Of a stretch of DNA of 64,000 nt, positions 34,011 through 44,212 are shown in pieces. The stretch's first letter is position 1, and each line of letters opens with the position of its first letter. The notes beneath the pieces are model-generated. The model did no database searches, was not told where the DNA came from, and worked only from the letters and a program-made list of their open reading frames with translations. Origin of the DNA: Byssovorax sp. (lineage in GTDB: Bacteria > Myxococcota_A > Polyangia > Polyangiales > Polyangiaceae); contig JANYGI010000102.1 of NCBI GenBank assembly GCA_025362495.1, positions 124,001 to 188,000 on the forward strand, given 5' to 3'. A program made the position numbers and the translations under genes.

Positions 34011-35603
34011 ATGGATCTCTACACGCGTTTCCAGAGCCACTTCTACGACGATCCGAGCCTGGGGCTCTCGGTCGACATCAGCCGGATCCGCTTCGCCGAC
34101 GGGTTCTTCGCGGAGATGGAGCCGCGGATCCAGAAGGCCTACGCGGCGATGGCGGAGCTCGAGGGCGGCGCCGTCGCCAACCCCGACGAGAAGCGCATGG
34201 TCGGCCACTACTGGCTGCGCGCGCCCGAGCTCGCGCCCGACGCGGCCACGCGCGCGGCGATCGAGTCCGCGCTCGCGAGCATCCACGCGTTCGCGGAGAG
34301 CGTGCACGCCGCGCGGCTGCGGCCCGAGCGCGCCGAGCGCTTCGAGAACGTCCTGGTGATCGGGATCGGCGGCTCGGCGCTCGGGCCGCGCTTCGTCGCC
34401 GAAGCCCTGGGAACGCCGGCCGATCGGCTCCGCCCGTACTTCCTCGACAACACCGATCCCGACGGGATCGATCGCGTGTTCGATGCCATCGGCGCCGGCC
34501 TGCCGCGCACGCTCACGGTGATCATCTCGAAGAGCGGCGGCACGAAGGAGACGCGCAACGGGATGCTCGAGGCGCGCGCCCAGTACGAGCGCGTCGGCCT
34601 CACCTTCGCGAAGCACGCCGTCGCGGTGACGGGCGACGGGAGCGAGCTCGACAAATACGCTGTGAAAGAAGGCTTTCTCGCGCGCTTCCCGATGTGGGAC
34701 TGGGTCGGTGGGCGCACGAGCGAGCTCTCCGCGGTGGGGCTGCTCCCCGCTGCGCTGCAAGGGCTCGACGTCGACGCGCTGCTCGCCGGCGCGCGCGCCT
34801 GCGACGTGGCCACGCGCTCGCGCGAGACGAAGAAGAACCCGGCCGCTCTCCTCGCGCTCGCCTGGTACTCCGCGACCGGCGGCGTCGGCAAGAAGGACAT
34901 GGTGCTCCTGCCCTACAAAGACCGGCTCGAGCTCTTCTCGCGCTACCTCCAGCAGCTCGTGATGGAGTCGCTCGGCAAGAGCCACGATCTCGACGGCAAG
35001 GAGGTGCACCAGGGCATCGCCGTCTACGGCAACAAGGGCTCGACCGATCAGCACGCGTACGTGCAGCAGCTCCGCGACGGGCTCGACAATTTCTTCGTGA
35101 CCTTCATCGAGGTGCTGCGCGATCGCGCGCCGGAGCGCGCCGGGCTCGAGGTCGATCCGGGCTTCACTTCCGGCGATTATCTCGCGGGGTTCTTCCTCGG
35201 GACGCGGCGCGCGCTCACCGAGTCGGGGCGCGAGTCGGTGTCGCTGGTGATCGACGAGGTCAGCCCGCGGACGCTGGGCCTGCTCATCGCGCTGTACGAG
35301 CGCGCGGTCGGCTTCTACGCGTCGCTCGTGAACATCAACGCGTACCACCAGCCCGGCGTCGAGGCCGGAAAGAAGGCCGCGGTGGACGTGCTCGCGGTCG
35401 AGCAGAAGGTGTTCTCGGCGCTGCGCGAGGCCAAGGGCAAGCCGCTCACGGTCGACGCGATCGCCAGGGCCGCCGGCACGAGCGACGTCGAGACCGTGTT
35501 CTGGATCGTGCGGCATCTCGCGGCGAATCCGGATCGCGGGATCGTGCGCGAGCTCCCCGCGGGCGGCTCCCCGTTCGCGGCCACGTACCGGACGATCAGC
35601 TGA
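34011..35603 (+). CDS. pgi: Glucose-6-phosphate isomerase
   Basis: 530-residue phosphosugar isomerase interconverting glucose-6-phosphate and fructose-6-phosphate. Motifs: [33 protein letters not shown], and the catalytic-region signature [19 protein letters not shown]. The family Glu/His region (ESLGKSHDL) and the C-terminal [12 protein letters not shown] with the conserved Lys are in place. The C-terminal 60 residues add a winged-helix-like tail ([19 protein letters not shown]), as in several delta-proteobacterial isomerases. ATG at 34011 follows AAGG at usable spacing. An upstream frame extension runs into the odhA 5' end and was rejected. Confidence 0.94.
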   Translation: MDLYTRFQSHFYDDPSLGLSVDISRIRFADGFFAEMEPRIQKAYAAMAELEGGAVANPDEKRMVGHYWLRAPELAPDAATRAAIESALASIHAFAESVHAARLRPERAERFENVLVIGIGGSALGPRFVAEALGTPADRLRPYFLDNTDPDGIDRVFDAIGAGLPRTLTVIISKSGGTKETRNGMLEARAQYERVGLTFAKHAVAVTGDGSELDKYAVKEGFLARFPMWDWVGGRTSELSAVGLLPAALQGLDVDALLAGARACDVATRSRETKKNPAALLALAWYSATGGVGKKDMVLLPYKDRLELFSRYLQQLVMESLGKSHDLDGKEVHQGIAVYGNKGSTDQHAYVQQLRDGLDNFFVTFIEVLRDRAPERAGLEVDPGFTSGDYLAGFFLGTRRALTESGRESVSLVIDEVSPRTLGLLIALYERAVGFYASLVNINAYHQPGVEAGKKAAVDVLAVEQKVFSALREAKGKPLTVDAIARAAGTSDVETVFWIVRHLAANPDRGIVRELPAGGSPFAATYRTIS

Positions 35604-35622
35604 GCGCGCCGCGCCGGAGAGG

Positions 35623-36564
35623 ATGACGATGACGATGATCTTCGATCAACGCTTCGTGACGACCCTCCTCGCGGCGACGGCGGCGTCGGTGCTCGGCTTC
35701 GGGTGCTCCTCCGGCGACACGCCGGGGACCGGCGGCGCGGGGGGCAGCGCCGGCACCAGCAGCGTCAGCAGCGGCGGAGCCGGCGGGACGACCAACCTCA
35801 ACCCTTCGAAGGCCTGCGGCGCCGCGAGCGGCGTCACCGGCGAGCAGAAGATCACCCTCGACGTCGGCGGACAGATGCGCTCGTACCTGCTCAGCGTCCC
35901 CGCGGGCTACACCGGCAAGGATCCGCTCTCGCTCGTGCTGGTGTTCCATGAGCGCGCGAGCGACGGCGCGAAGATCAAGGTCGACCTCCCGATCGAGGCC
36001 AAGGCCGGGGGAAAGGCGATCTTCGTGTACCCCGACGGGCAGCCGCAGGTCATCGCCAACAACGACACCGCGTGGGAGCTCCAGAGCGCGGCGGACGGGA
36101 AGGAGGGGCCGGATGTGCTGCTGGTCGACGCGCTCGTGGCGTCGATCTCGGACAGCTACTGCCTCGATACGAAGCGGGTGTTCGCCGCGGGCTTCGGCTA
36201 CGGCGCCGAGTTCGTCGACACGCTCGGCTGCTACCGTGGCGACGTGGTGCGGGCGATCGCGCCCGTCGCCGGCGGCGACGTGTTCCACGACGAGTTCTGC
36301 AAGGGCGCCCCGTCGACGTGGATCGCCCACGGCAAGGACGATGTGACGATCGGCTACGACAAGTTCGCGATCCCGAGCCGCGATCACTGGCTGACGCGGG
36401 ACGGCTGCGAGATGACGTCTTCGCCGACGGATCCCGCGCCGTGCAAGTCGTATCCCGGTTGCAAGAACGGCGCGGCGGTGACGTTCTGCGGCCACAGCGG
36501 CCTCGGCGTGCCGGACTTCGCGGCCCAGGCGATCTGGGATTTCTTCGCGAAGATCCCGGACTGA
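35623..36564 (+). CDS. LpqC/PHB-depolymerase-like lipoprotein lacking the catalytic serine
   Basis: 313-residue lipoprotein (SVLGFGCSS lipobox, Cys28), a Gly/Ser linker, and an alpha/beta-hydrolase domain of the polyhydroxybutyrate depolymerase/feruloyl esterase group (LVLVFHERASDG; FVYPDGQPQ; DTKRVFAAGFGYGAE). The nucleophile elbow, normally G-x-S-x-G, reads GFGYG with Gly192 in place of Ser. The acid (HGKDD, residues 236-240) and His291 (FCGHSG) are kept. It is therefore probably inactive as an esterase, and perhaps a sugar- or polymer-binding relic. There are three in-frame ATGs (35623, 35629, 35635); GGAGAGG touches the first, so the second may be the true start. Confidence 0.78.
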   Translation: MTMTMIFDQRFVTTLLAATAASVLGFGCSSGDTPGTGGAGGSAGTSSVSSGGAGGTTNLNPSKACGAASGVTGEQKITLDVGGQMRSYLLSVPAGYTGKDPLSLVLVFHERASDGAKIKVDLPIEAKAGGKAIFVYPDGQPQVIANNDTAWELQSAADGKEGPDVLLVDALVASISDSYCLDTKRVFAAGFGYGAEFVDTLGCYRGDVVRAIAPVAGGDVFHDEFCKGAPSTWIAHGKDDVTIGYDKFAIPSRDHWLTRDGCEMTSSPTDPAPCKSYPGCKNGAAVTFCGHSGLGVPDFAAQAIWDFFAKIPD

Positions 36565-36638
36565 AGAGGGGCTGTCGCGGGGGCGGCGAGAGAGCGGCAG
36601 ATCGCGAGGATCTGCCGCTCTTCATCGCACTCCATCAC

Positions 36639-38345
36639 TCAGCGGCGGTCGCGACGGCGACGGAGGCCGAGCGCGGCCGCGGCGAGGACGGCAAAGGCGC
36701 CTCCCGGGAGAGTGCCACTCTGCGGGTCCCCCGCGACGGTGCAGCCGCAGTCGCCCGCGCTGCTGTTGCCGGACGAGCCGCCCGAGCCGCCCGCGCCGTC
36801 GCTGCCGCCCGCGCCGCTGGTGACGGCGCTCGTCGTCGCGCCGCCGCTGGTCGTCGCCGCGCCGCTGCTGGTGGTCGCCGCGCCGGTGGTCGCGGTGCTC
36901 GCCATGCCGCCCGCGCCGCCCGCGCCGCCCGCTCCGCTGGTGCTGGCCGCGCTGGTGGCCGCGCTGGTGCTGCTGACGCTGGTGCTGCCGCCCGCGCCGC
37001 CGACGCCGCTCGTGGCCGCCGCGCTGGTGCCGCCGCCCGCGCCGCTGCTGGCGCTGCTGCTCGACGCCGCCGCGGTGGTCGCGCCGGTGCTGGCGGCGCT
37101 GCTCGAGCTCATCCCCGGACAGCCGTTGTCGACCGCGGGGCCGGCCATCGTCGGGCACAGGTCGCAGGCGTCGCCGACGCCGTCAGCGTCGGTGTCGACC
37201 TGGGTCGTGTTCGGGATCAGGACGCAGTTGTCCATCGCGTTGGCGACACCGTCGTTGTCGATGTCCACGTCGCAGGCGTCGCCTTGAGCGTCACCGTCGG
37301 TGTTGAGCTGGTTCGCGTTGGCGACGAGAGGGCAGTTGTCGCAGGAGTCGCCCACGCCGTCAGCGTCGGTGTCGAGCTGGTTGAGATTGGCAGTCGCCGG
37401 GCAGTTGTCGCAGGCGTCGCCGATCGCGTCCCCGTCGGTGTCGGTCTGGGCCGGGTTGGCGACCGTGGGGCAGTTGTCGTTGGCGTCCGGCACCGAGTCG
37501 CCGTCGGTGTCCACCGCGCCCGGGGTGACCGTGGTGCAGGCCGTCCAGGTGACCGAGGAGTTCTCGCTGGTCTCGTCGCGGCCGGCGATGCCGTTGCTAC
37601 CCGTGGCGATCTGCCCCGTCTCGGCGAGATCGCTGCGGCACGTGTTGTTCGTCCCGCCGGTGCCAGCAGGTGGAGTGTAGGTGGGCGCGTGGTGTGCCGC
37701 GGTGTCACCGACCTCCGGGAGATACGGGAGGCCAACGCTGCTCTTGTTGACTCCCGGGTTCGAGCCGCCGCCGACGCCGAAATAGACGTAGTCGACGTCG
37801 GTGATTCCCGCGCTGACACCGTCCCAGTAGAAGAGCACGATCGGCTCTCCACCGTTGGTGAGGTTGTGCAGCGTTCCGACAGCCACACCAGGAGCCGTGA
37901 TCGAAGGCGCGACCATGTCGGGAACGTTCGTCGACCCGTTCGCCGCGGTGGTGGGCGTGATCTCGTATTTCGGGTAGATGCCGAAGCCATTGAATTTGCC
38001 CATGCCGCCGCTCCCACAAGCGTTCTTGAAGCACTCGGCTCCGCCGATGGAGACGAACTGCTTCTCTCCAGGCTGGATGATTGCTCCGGCAGGGAATCGA
38101 ACGACGAAATCGTGCGAGTCCGTGGGACCGGTCATCGCGGTCACCGCGTAGTAGGTGCTGTAGTCGGCCAGGTAGAAGTTCGAGAGATCGATCGCCGTCG
38201 GGCCGGGATTGAAGATCGCGACGGCCTCTGCCGGGTCAGGTGCGAAGACGACCTCGCTCAGGAGGAGCTTTTGCGCCGCCGCCGAAGCCAGGGCGGGAGT
38301 GAGCAGCAGAGAAGAGGCGGCGAGCGCGGACGCGAGTCGTTTCAT
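36639..38345 (-). CDS. Lamin-tail/thrombospondin-3 repeat surface protein with MYXO-CTERM
   Basis: 568-residue exported protein. Signal peptide to about residue 23 ([13 protein letters not shown]). A lamin-tail domain ([32 protein letters not shown]) covers about residues 25-150. From about residue 285 come several Ca-binding thrombospondin type 3 repeats ([30 protein letters not shown] and similar). A long Ser/Thr/Ala/Gly linker leads to a MYXO-CTERM tail: [17 protein letters not shown], a hydrophobic segment and RRRRDRR. The tail is expected to be cut by a myxosortase at the double-Cys region and the protein held at the surface. It is probably adhesive or structural. The DNA of the repeats (37140-37520) is itself tandemly repetitive. 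Confidence 0.88.
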   Translation of the reverse strand: MKRLASALAASSLLLTPALASAAAQKLLLSEVVFAPDPAEAVAIFNPGPTAIDLSNFYLADYSTYYAVTAMTGPTDSHDFVVRFPAGAIIQPGEKQFVSIGGAECFKNACGSGGMGKFNGFGIYPKYEITPTTAANGSTNVPDMVAPSITAPGVAVGTLHNLTNGGEPIVLFYWDGVSAGITDVDYVYFGVGGGSNPGVNKSSVGLPYLPEVGDTAAHHAPTYTPPAGTGGTNNTCRSDLAETGQIATGSNGIAGRDETSENSSVTWTACTTVTPGAVDTDGDSVPDANDNCPTVANPAQTDTDGDAIGDACDNCPATANLNQLDTDADGVGDSCDNCPLVANANQLNTDGDAQGDACDVDIDNDGVANAMDNCVLIPNTTQVDTDADGVGDACDLCPTMAGPAVDNGCPGMSSSSAASTGATTAAASSSSASSGAGGGTSAAATSGVGGAGGSTSVSSTSAATSAASTSGAGGAGGAGGMASTATTGAATTSSGAATTSGGATTSAVTSGAGGSDGAGGSGGSSGNSSAGDCGCTVAGDPQSGTLPGGAFAVLAAAALGLRRRRDRR

Positions 38346-38441
38346 GAGGCCCTCGGGGTAAGCAGGGGCGGGCGCTTGGCGGCCCGGCCAGCGCGACCCT
38401 AGGCCAGCTTCGCCTTTGCGGCACCGGATTTCTGGAGTGGG

Positions 38442-39287
38442 CTATGCCGGCGCGAGCGAGAGGCGGGCGAGCGCGACGCGCGCCTCGGGTCGCAGGCGGC
38501 CGTGGCGGGCCGTGTAGAGCCGCAGCGGCGAGGACCCGTCGACGACGGCCTCGGTCGCGAAGATCCGCGGCGTGGCGCCGGGGCGCACCGCGTGGTCGGT
38601 CGCGAGGTGGGTGTGGCCGTGGAGCACGTGCACGTGATCGTGGGCGCCGAGGAGAGCGCCCAGCGCGACGTGATCGCGGAAGCCGTCGATCCATTGCAGG
38701 GGCAACAGCGGGTTGCGCCGCGGCGGGTGGTGCATCGCGAGCACCAGGGCCGCGCCCGAGCGCCGGCTGTCGGCGGCGGCGCTCTCCACGGCGGCGAGCG
38801 CGCCCTCCTGGAGCTCACCGCGAGAGCGGGTGTAGTGCTGCGCGACCGACGTCGACAGCGGGAGAATCGTCAGGCCGTGGAGGCGAACCGGAGCTCCGAG
38901 CGTGCTCGTCGTGCGGTACGCGCCGAGCGGACCGGACAGCGCATCATCCCACGCCGCGGCGCCGTCGTAGGCGTCGTGGTTGCCGGGGATCAGCGTGACC
39001 CGCTCCGGCGCCCAGCCGCTCGCGGCGAGCAACTCGGCCAGGATCGTGAACTGCGCGGGGGCGCCGTCCTCCGTCAGATCACCCGTCAAAACGAGGTGAT
39101 CGGCGCCGCTGCTGCGCGCGGCGGCGAGGGCCCTCGCGGCGCGATCGCGGCGGGCGCGGGGCTCGTACGCGCGCCCGAGCGAGATGTACGCGAGCCGGCG
39201 GCGCGCGGCCCCGCGCCGCTCTTCGTGGTTGTCTTCGAGCAGGTGGAGATCGCTCAGATGCGCTACCTGGGTCATGGGCTCGATCAT
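38442..39287 (-). CDS. Calcineurin-like metallophosphoesterase (CpdA-like)
   Basis: 281-residue cytoplasmic metallophosphoesterase. All five signature motifs are seen in order: AHLSDLHLLED, LVLTGDLTEDGAP, LIPGNHDAYDG, LAMHHPPRR and VLHGHTHLA. Such enzymes hydrolyse cyclic nucleotides or nucleotides; the size and order resemble CpdA-type class III phosphodiesterases. ATGs at 39287 and 39275 are possible; neither has a strong ribosome site. The longer frame (to 39629) extends beyond the divergent GT21 gene promoter and was rejected. It is monocistronic. Confidence 0.85.
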   Translation of the reverse strand: MIEPMTQVAHLSDLHLLEDNHEERRGAARRRLAYISLGRAYEPRARRDRAARALAAARSSGADHLVLTGDLTEDGAPAQFTILAELLAASGWAPERVTLIPGNHDAYDGAAAWDDALSGPLGAYRTTSTLGAPVRLHGLTILPLSTSVAQHYTRSRGELQEGALAAVESAAADSRRSGAALVLAMHHPPRRNPLLPLQWIDGFRDHVALGALLGAHDHVHVLHGHTHLATDHAVRPGATPRIFATEAVVDGSSPLRLYTARHGRLRPEARVALARLSLAPA

Positions 39288-39447
39288 GGTAGCGGCGAAT
39301 GTCGCTTCGACAACGGTACAGCGTGGATTCTCGCACACCGAGATGTCGACTTGGACACCCCGGTGTGACCCGGCCGACGCTGCGCCTTCCCCTCCGCAAG
39401 GCCGGGACGACACGTCGTTGCCACGCCGGTCTGCGAGCCTTGGATCC

Positions 39448-40626
39448 ATGGACTGGAACACTGTCTCCACCGTGGTCCCCACCGCTCTCTCTGCCACCCT
39501 CCACGCCGTCGCGCACACGGCCTTCCTCGTCGCGATGGCTCGCAAGAAGGCCCCTCCGCTGCTCACGGTGCGCCCCTGGGTCAGCATCCTCAAGCCGATC
39601 GCGGGCGCCGACGACGATCTCCGCGGCAACCTCGAGTCGTTCGCCGACCTGGACTATCCCGCTCACGAGATCTTGTTCGGTATTGCCTCGACCGACGATC
39701 CGGCCGTTCCGATTGTTCAAGCCTTCCTCGCCGCGCACCCGCGCGTCTCGGCGCGGCTCGTGTGGACGAAGCCCGCCGAGGGGCGCGCGTCGAATCCCAA
39801 GGTGGCGCAGCTCCTCGATCTCACCCGCGCCGCGCGAGGATCGGTGGTCGTCGTCTCGGACGCCAACGTGCGAGTCCCGCGGACGTACCTGCGCTCGCTC
39901 GTCGCGACGCTGCTGCAGCCGGGCGTGGGGCTCGTGTCGTCGGTCATCGTCGGCGGCGGAGAGCGCACCCTCGGCGCGGCGCTGGAGAACGCGCAGCTCG
40001 GCGCCCACGTCGCGCCGGCGGTCGTCGCGGCGCACCTGCTCTCGGTCCGCCCCGCGACGGTGGGGAAGTCGATGGCCATGCGCCGCGCGGATCTCGCCCG
40101 CGTGGGCGGCTGGGAGAGCGTCGCTGACGTCCTCGCCGAGGACGACGCTCTCGCGCAGCGCTTCGACGCGCTCGGCTACAGCGTCGAGCTCTGCCTCGAG
40201 ACCATCGAGAACCACAACCGCGACACCACGTTGCTGCGGACGATCGAGCGCCACGCGCGCTGGGCCAAGATGCGGCGCGCGCTCACGCCGGTGTGCTTCG
40301 CGCTGGAGCCCCTGAGCTCTCCGCTGCTGGTGGCGTCGGTCGTGGCGATCCTCGCGCCATCGGCGCTCGCCGCCAAGCTCTGGGGCTGCGCGCTCGGCCT
40401 CCAGATCACCGGAGCATTGCTGTGCTTCACCCTGCTCCGCGTGAAGCGGCCGTGGCTGCTCGCGGCGCTGGAGCCGCTGCGCGCGGCGGTGATCGTGCTG
40501 TGCTGGGCGCTCGCCTGCGTGAGCCGGCGGGTGAGCTGGCGCGGCAACGTGTTCACGCTCGCCGCCGGATCGAGGCTCGTCCCCGTGCGAGCGACGCGGG
40601 CGCGGGCTCGATCGCTCGCGGGGTGA
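39448..40626 (+). CDS. GT21-type glycosyltransferase (ceramide glucosyltransferase-like)
   Basis: 392-residue membrane-associated glycosyltransferase: one N-terminal and two or more C-terminal membrane segments around a GT-A domain. Motifs: VSILKPIAGADDDLRGNL, VVVVSDANVRVPRTYL (the DxD-type D2), LAEDDALAQRF (D3) and the RHARWAKMRR R-x-x-R-W acceptor motif, which together mark GT21 and hopanoid/ceramide glucosyltransferases. Sorangiineae make sphingolipids, so a glycosylceramide product is plausible but not shown. ATG at 39448 gives a sensible hydrophobic start. It is divergent from the phosphoesterase. Confidence 0.83.
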   Translation: MDWNTVSTVVPTALSATLHAVAHTAFLVAMARKKAPPLLTVRPWVSILKPIAGADDDLRGNLESFADLDYPAHEILFGIASTDDPAVPIVQAFLAAHPRVSARLVWTKPAEGRASNPKVAQLLDLTRAARGSVVVVSDANVRVPRTYLRSLVATLLQPGVGLVSSVIVGGGERTLGAALENAQLGAHVAPAVVAAHLLSVRPATVGKSMAMRRADLARVGGWESVADVLAEDDALAQRFDALGYSVELCLETIENHNRDTTLLRTIERHARWAKMRRALTPVCFALEPLSSPLLVASVVAILAPSALAAKLWGCALGLQITGALLCFTLLRVKRPWLLAALEPLRAAVIVLCWALACVSRRVSWRGNVFTLAAGSRLVPVRATRARARSLAG

Positions 40627-40645
40627 GCCGCCGCGCCCCGGTCGC

Positions 40646-41797
40646 TCAGCTCGGAGGAGGCGTCACGGGGGCGACCGTCGTCACCGCGGCGCCGGAGAAC
40701 ATGTTGGCCGGGTAATTCTTCACGAGGCACGCCGAGCCGTCGAGGAGGCTGATGTCGACCAGGTTCCCCTCGTGGCCGAAGCCATAGACCTTGTCGTTCC
40801 AGGTGGCGATCCCGTAGAGGAAGCCATACGACGAGTTGACGCTGTCGTTGCAGCCGGCGCGCTTCACCACCTGTCCGCGCAGCGATTTCTGCACGTTCTG
40901 GGTGCCTTCTGCGCCCATCTTGGCCATGTCGATCTCGATCAGCGTATCGACCTTGCTGCAGCCGGTGGGGCTGGGCGGGGCCGGGCAGTCGCGCACCGTG
41001 GCGAAGCCGACCGGCTTGCCGCCGTTCGAGAGGAACACGATGTCTCCCGAGATCTCCCAGGCCTTGGGCACGTTCGGATCATAGTTGGCGTAGGCGTGGC
41101 CGTGGCCGTCGGTCGCCGGGATGTTGCCGAGGTTGCCGTGCTGGGCAATCTTGCCATTGGCGTCGATCGACCAGAGCTCACCAGCGGTGTTGCCGGCGAC
41201 GAGCACCTCTTTGGCCGGATTGAGCACGCCCGTCGGCGCGAAGCTGAGCGAGTAAAAGCGCTTGTTCTTGTCGCTCAGCATCGGATCGGTGAGCGGGATG
41301 GGCGTGCCGCAGTGGACCGTGGTGCCGGTGACGGTGATCGGGTGAATCGCGAACGAGCTCACGCTCCACATCGCGAGGTTCTCGTCGATGGCGAGATCGG
41401 TCATCGAGGAGACCTTGCCCGGAGTGGCCATCTCGCCCGGCTTGAGGACACAGTCGAAGTCGCCAATCTGGGTGATCGGGAGGCCCGGCGCGACCGGATC
41501 GACCGAGTAGAGGGTGGTGTTGGTGTGCGCGTAGATCAGGAACGGCGGGCTGCCGCCCGAGGCTCCCCCGCCTTGACCGCTGCTGGTGCTGAAGAGATCG
41601 CCGCCGGCGCCGCCGTTGCCCGAGGCCGAGCTGCTGGTGGGGCCCGCGCCGCCAGTGCCGGCGCCGATCGTGGTCGTCGTCGTGATGTCGCCGCCCGTGG
41701 TGCTGGTGGTGGCGATGCCGCCATTCGCGCAGGCCATGAAGGCCGCCGCGGAGGAGAGCGTGAGCGCGATCGACGAGAGCGCGTGGAAGAGCTTCAT
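40646..41797 (-). CDS. Lipoprotein of unknown function
   Basis: 383-residue predicted lipoprotein (MKLFHALSSIALTLSSAAAF, lipobox FMAC) with a long Thr/Gly/Ser linker (about residues 25-90) followed by a domain with repeating short beta motifs: IYAHTNTTLYSVDPV, GELWSIDANGKI, DIVFLSNGGKPVGF, GFLYGIATWNDKVYGFGHEG. This looks like a beta-propeller or NHL/SMP-30-style fold but no family was fixed. It lies 27 bp downstream of the phosphatase gene stop on the same strand, so it may be co-transcribed with it, and is convergent to the GT21 gene. Confidence 0.7.
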   Translation of the reverse strand: MKLFHALSSIALTLSSAAAFMACANGGIATTSTTGGDITTTTTIGAGTGGAGPTSSSASGNGGAGGDLFSTSSGQGGGASGGSPPFLIYAHTNTTLYSVDPVAPGLPITQIGDFDCVLKPGEMATPGKVSSMTDLAIDENLAMWSVSSFAIHPITVTGTTVHCGTPIPLTDPMLSDKNKRFYSLSFAPTGVLNPAKEVLVAGNTAGELWSIDANGKIAQHGNLGNIPATDGHGHAYANYDPNVPKAWEISGDIVFLSNGGKPVGFATVRDCPAPPSPTGCSKVDTLIEIDMAKMGAEGTQNVQKSLRGQVVKRAGCNDSVNSSYGFLYGIATWNDKVYGFGHEGNLVDISLLDGSACLVKNYPANMFSGAAVTTVAPVTPPPS

Positions 41798-41824
41798 GGG
41801 CGGCCCCGGCGTGAAGTGAAGGGT

Positions 41825-43399
41825 TTACTTGGTGATCGTCAGCGTGTCGAAGACGGGATCGCTCGCGTCGGGCCGGAGCTCGTGCGCTTCGAGCTTCAAC
41901 GTGGTCTGCGTGGCCGAGAGGATGCCATAGAGCCCGAGCACCGTGGTGTCGTTGTAACCGTGGCTGAGCGCGGTGAAGTTGCTCGTCGAGGGAGCGTAGC
42001 TGTCGGCGCCCGAGCCGGCGCAGACCACGTAGACGGTGCCGTCCTTGGCGTCGGTGTGAATCGTGGGAGTCATCGCCGGGCCGGTGAGCGGCTTGGTCCG
42101 CTCGTAGTTGTGATCGTGGCCGCCGAGCGCGAGATCGACGTGGTACTTGTCCCAGATCGGGACGAAATAGGCCCGCCCGAGCAGCACGTCGGCGTCGCCG
42201 CCGTGGTTGGCCGACGAGAACGCCGAGTGGTGATTGACCGTCACGATCCAGGGCACCTTGGCCCGGTTCTTCGTCGCGGCGTCGAGATCGCCAGTCAGCC
42301 ACGCCGTCAGGGCAGGCTGGTAGTCGGGATCGTCGGGAGGGTTGACGATCCAGGCGTCGTCGAGGACGACCACGTGCACCGGGCCGACGTCGACCGAGTA
42401 GAAAAGCTCGGCGTACTTGGGGTATTTCGCGAGATCTTGCGGGAGGGTGAGGTTCCCGAAGAAGAGGCTCGTGTGGTTCTCGTGGTTGCCGTGGGCCGAG
42501 AGCGTGAGGATGGTCGAGAGGGTGAGAGGCGTCTTGTCGGTGTCGCGCCAGGCCGCGTCGAGCCACTGCTCCCACTCGGCCTGATCGGGAGCGAGGTTGA
42601 TGACGTCGCCCGAGAAGAGCTGCATCCCCACGCCGGCGACCTTGAGGCGACGCTGGATCAGGCGCCACGCGTCGCCCTGCTCGCCGCGCGAGTCGCCCGT
42701 GACGCCGAACGTCACCGGCGCCGCGGGATCGCTGGGAGCCGTGGTGAAGCTGTAAACGTCGCTCCAGGCCTCGCTGCCGGTGGGGCCGCCGCCGACGCGG
42801 TAATAATAGGTCTTCGCGGGGATGAGGCCGCAGAGATACGCCTCGTGCATGCGCTCGTCGGTGGGCGCGTTGAGGGTGCTCGGCGGCGTCGCCCACGTCA
42901 CGCCCGAGGTGCGGCTCTCGGCGGGCCACTTCGTCGGATCGGGATCGCTGCCCCACTCGGCCTCGCTCGCGAGCGTGTCGTCGCTCGACTGCCAAGCGAA
43001 GGCGACCGACGTCGCGGGATCGGCGTGGCCCTTGACGCCCGCGGCGACGTTGCCGCCGAGGCCGAGGCGGATGCGACGGAGATCCGGGCTCTTGCCGACG
43101 GTGGGCTGGCTCGGCGAGAAGCCCACGTACTCGGGCCGCCCCGCGATCGCGAACGAACAGCCCTGGGGCGTGAACGAGCTCGCCGCGCCGCCGCCGGCCC
43201 CGCCGCTGCCCGTGGCGCCGGTGCTGCCGCCGCCGCCGCTGCCGCTCGACGACGTGCCGGTGGGCGAGTCGCTGCCGCCGCACGACGCCGCGCCGAGGCC
43301 GCCGGCGCCCGCCACGATGACGCCGAGCGCGGTGAAGAGGGGGAGTGATCGCCACGCGCGCGGCGGGGCAGGGAGGGCGAGGGGAGCCTTGATTTCCAT
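41825..43399 (-). CDS. Purple-acid-phosphatase-like secreted metallophosphoesterase
   Basis: 524-residue secreted or membrane-anchored phosphatase. Signal/anchor about residues 19-40 (LFTALGVIVAGAGGLGAASC, possible lipobox AASC), a Ser/Gly linker, an Fn3-like domain (about residues 95-210, LCGLIPAKTYYYRVGG), then calcineurin-like motifs FGVTGDSRGEQ, LFSGDVINLA, SAHGNHENHT, VNHHSAFSS and LGGHDHNYERT. The order fits purple acid phosphatases, which release phosphate from esters at acid pH. The ATG at 43399 gives the signal; longer frames lack one. It is divergent from DUF47-Pit, a sensible phosphate-scavenging arrangement. Confidence 0.88.
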   Translation of the reverse strand: MEIKAPLALPAPPRAWRSLPLFTALGVIVAGAGGLGAASCGGSDSPTGTSSSGSGGGGSTGATGSGGAGGGAASSFTPQGCSFAIAGRPEYVGFSPSQPTVGKSPDLRRIRLGLGGNVAAGVKGHADPATSVAFAWQSSDDTLASEAEWGSDPDPTKWPAESRTSGVTWATPPSTLNAPTDERMHEAYLCGLIPAKTYYYRVGGGPTGSEAWSDVYSFTTAPSDPAAPVTFGVTGDSRGEQGDAWRLIQRRLKVAGVGMQLFSGDVINLAPDQAEWEQWLDAAWRDTDKTPLTLSTILTLSAHGNHENHTSLFFGNLTLPQDLAKYPKYAELFYSVDVGPVHVVVLDDAWIVNPPDDPDYQPALTAWLTGDLDAATKNRAKVPWIVTVNHHSAFSSANHGGDADVLLGRAYFVPIWDKYHVDLALGGHDHNYERTKPLTGPAMTPTIHTDAKDGTVYVVCAGSGADSYAPSTSNFTALSHGYNDTTVLGLYGILSATQTTLKLEAHELRPDASDPVFDTLTITK

Positions 43400-43559
43400 G
43401 GTTTGCGACGCTTCGTGACGAGTAGAGCCCGGCCCGAACGCGGACGCAAACGGCATCTCGGCGACGCGAGAACGCCGCGCAGATGACACGCGGCCGAGGC
43501 GCGGCTATGTCGCGGACGCGTGGCCTGCCGCGAGCGGGCGTGACTCTCGGAGGCCGGCG

Positions 43560-44207
43560 ATGTGGCTCGATCAAGCAGTGAAGTGGCTCCTCCCGCGGGA
43601 AGAGCATTTTTTTGATTTGCTGGAACGCGGGGCCCAGAGCGCGCTGAAGAGCAGCGCCATCCTCGTCGAGTGCTGCAAAGCGACCAACGCCGAAGAGCGC
43701 GCGGAGATCGTCACCCGCGTGACCGACGAGGAGCACGTCGGCGACAAGGTGATCCAGGAGGTCTACGACGCGCTCAACCGCACGTTCGTGACGCCGATGG
43801 ATCGCTCCGACATCTACAAGCTGGCGACCGATCTCGAGAACATCACCGACTGCGTCCACGGCACGGTGATGCAGATCTCGGTGCACGCGATCGAGGAGTT
43901 CCCGCCCGGGAGCCTCGAGCTCGCCGAGAAGGTCTACCTCGCCTGCGTGGAGATCGACGCGGCGGTGAAGCTTCTCCGCGGGATGAAGAAGCTCGACGTG
44001 ATCCGCACGCACTGCAAGAAGATCAACGCGCTCGAGCACGACGGGGATCAGGTCTTCCGGTCCACCGTCGCCGAGATGTTCAAGAGCGAGAAGGACGCGA
44101 TCCGGCTCCTCAAGAACAAGGAGTTCCTCGAGGGGCTCGAGTGGACGCTCGACGCCTGCGACGACGTCGGGAACGCGCTCGAGACGCTGGTCATCAAGAA
44201 CGGGTAG
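43560..44207 (+). CDS. DUF47/PhoU-like phosphate transport regulator
   Basis: 215-residue all-helical protein of the DUF47 family, PhoU-like. Landmarks: LLPREEHFFDLLERGA, VTRVTDEEHVGDKVIQEVY, FVTPMDRSDIYKLATDLENI and the metal-binding-type EHDGDQVFR. DUF47 proteins gate the Pit phosphate carrier encoded next to them, which is exactly the case here (5-bp gap to pit). The ATG at 43560 follows GGAGG at 6 bp. Residues with Asp/Glu-x-x-x-Asp in the helices probably bind metal as in PhoU. Confidence 0.9.
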   Translation: MWLDQAVKWLLPREEHFFDLLERGAQSALKSSAILVECCKATNAEERAEIVTRVTDEEHVGDKVIQEVYDALNRTFVTPMDRSDIYKLATDLENITDCVHGTVMQISVHAIEEFPPGSLELAEKVYLACVEIDAAVKLLRGMKKLDVIRTHCKKINALEHDGDQVFRSTVAEMFKSEKDAIRLLKNKEFLEGLEWTLDACDDVGNALETLVIKNG

Positions 44208-44212
44208 GCAGC

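Noticed and set aside
37140-37520. CRISPR-like tandem repeat
   Set aside because: The periodic DNA is coding; it encodes the thrombospondin type 3 repeats of the surface protein, with variable unit length and no spacers.
40772-44039. Two very long antisense frames (858 and 953 codons) over the lipoprotein and phosphatase genes
   Set aside because: They are low-complexity Arg/Ala/Gly translations without motifs; the other strand holds a clear purple-acid-phosphatase-like protein and a lipoprotein.
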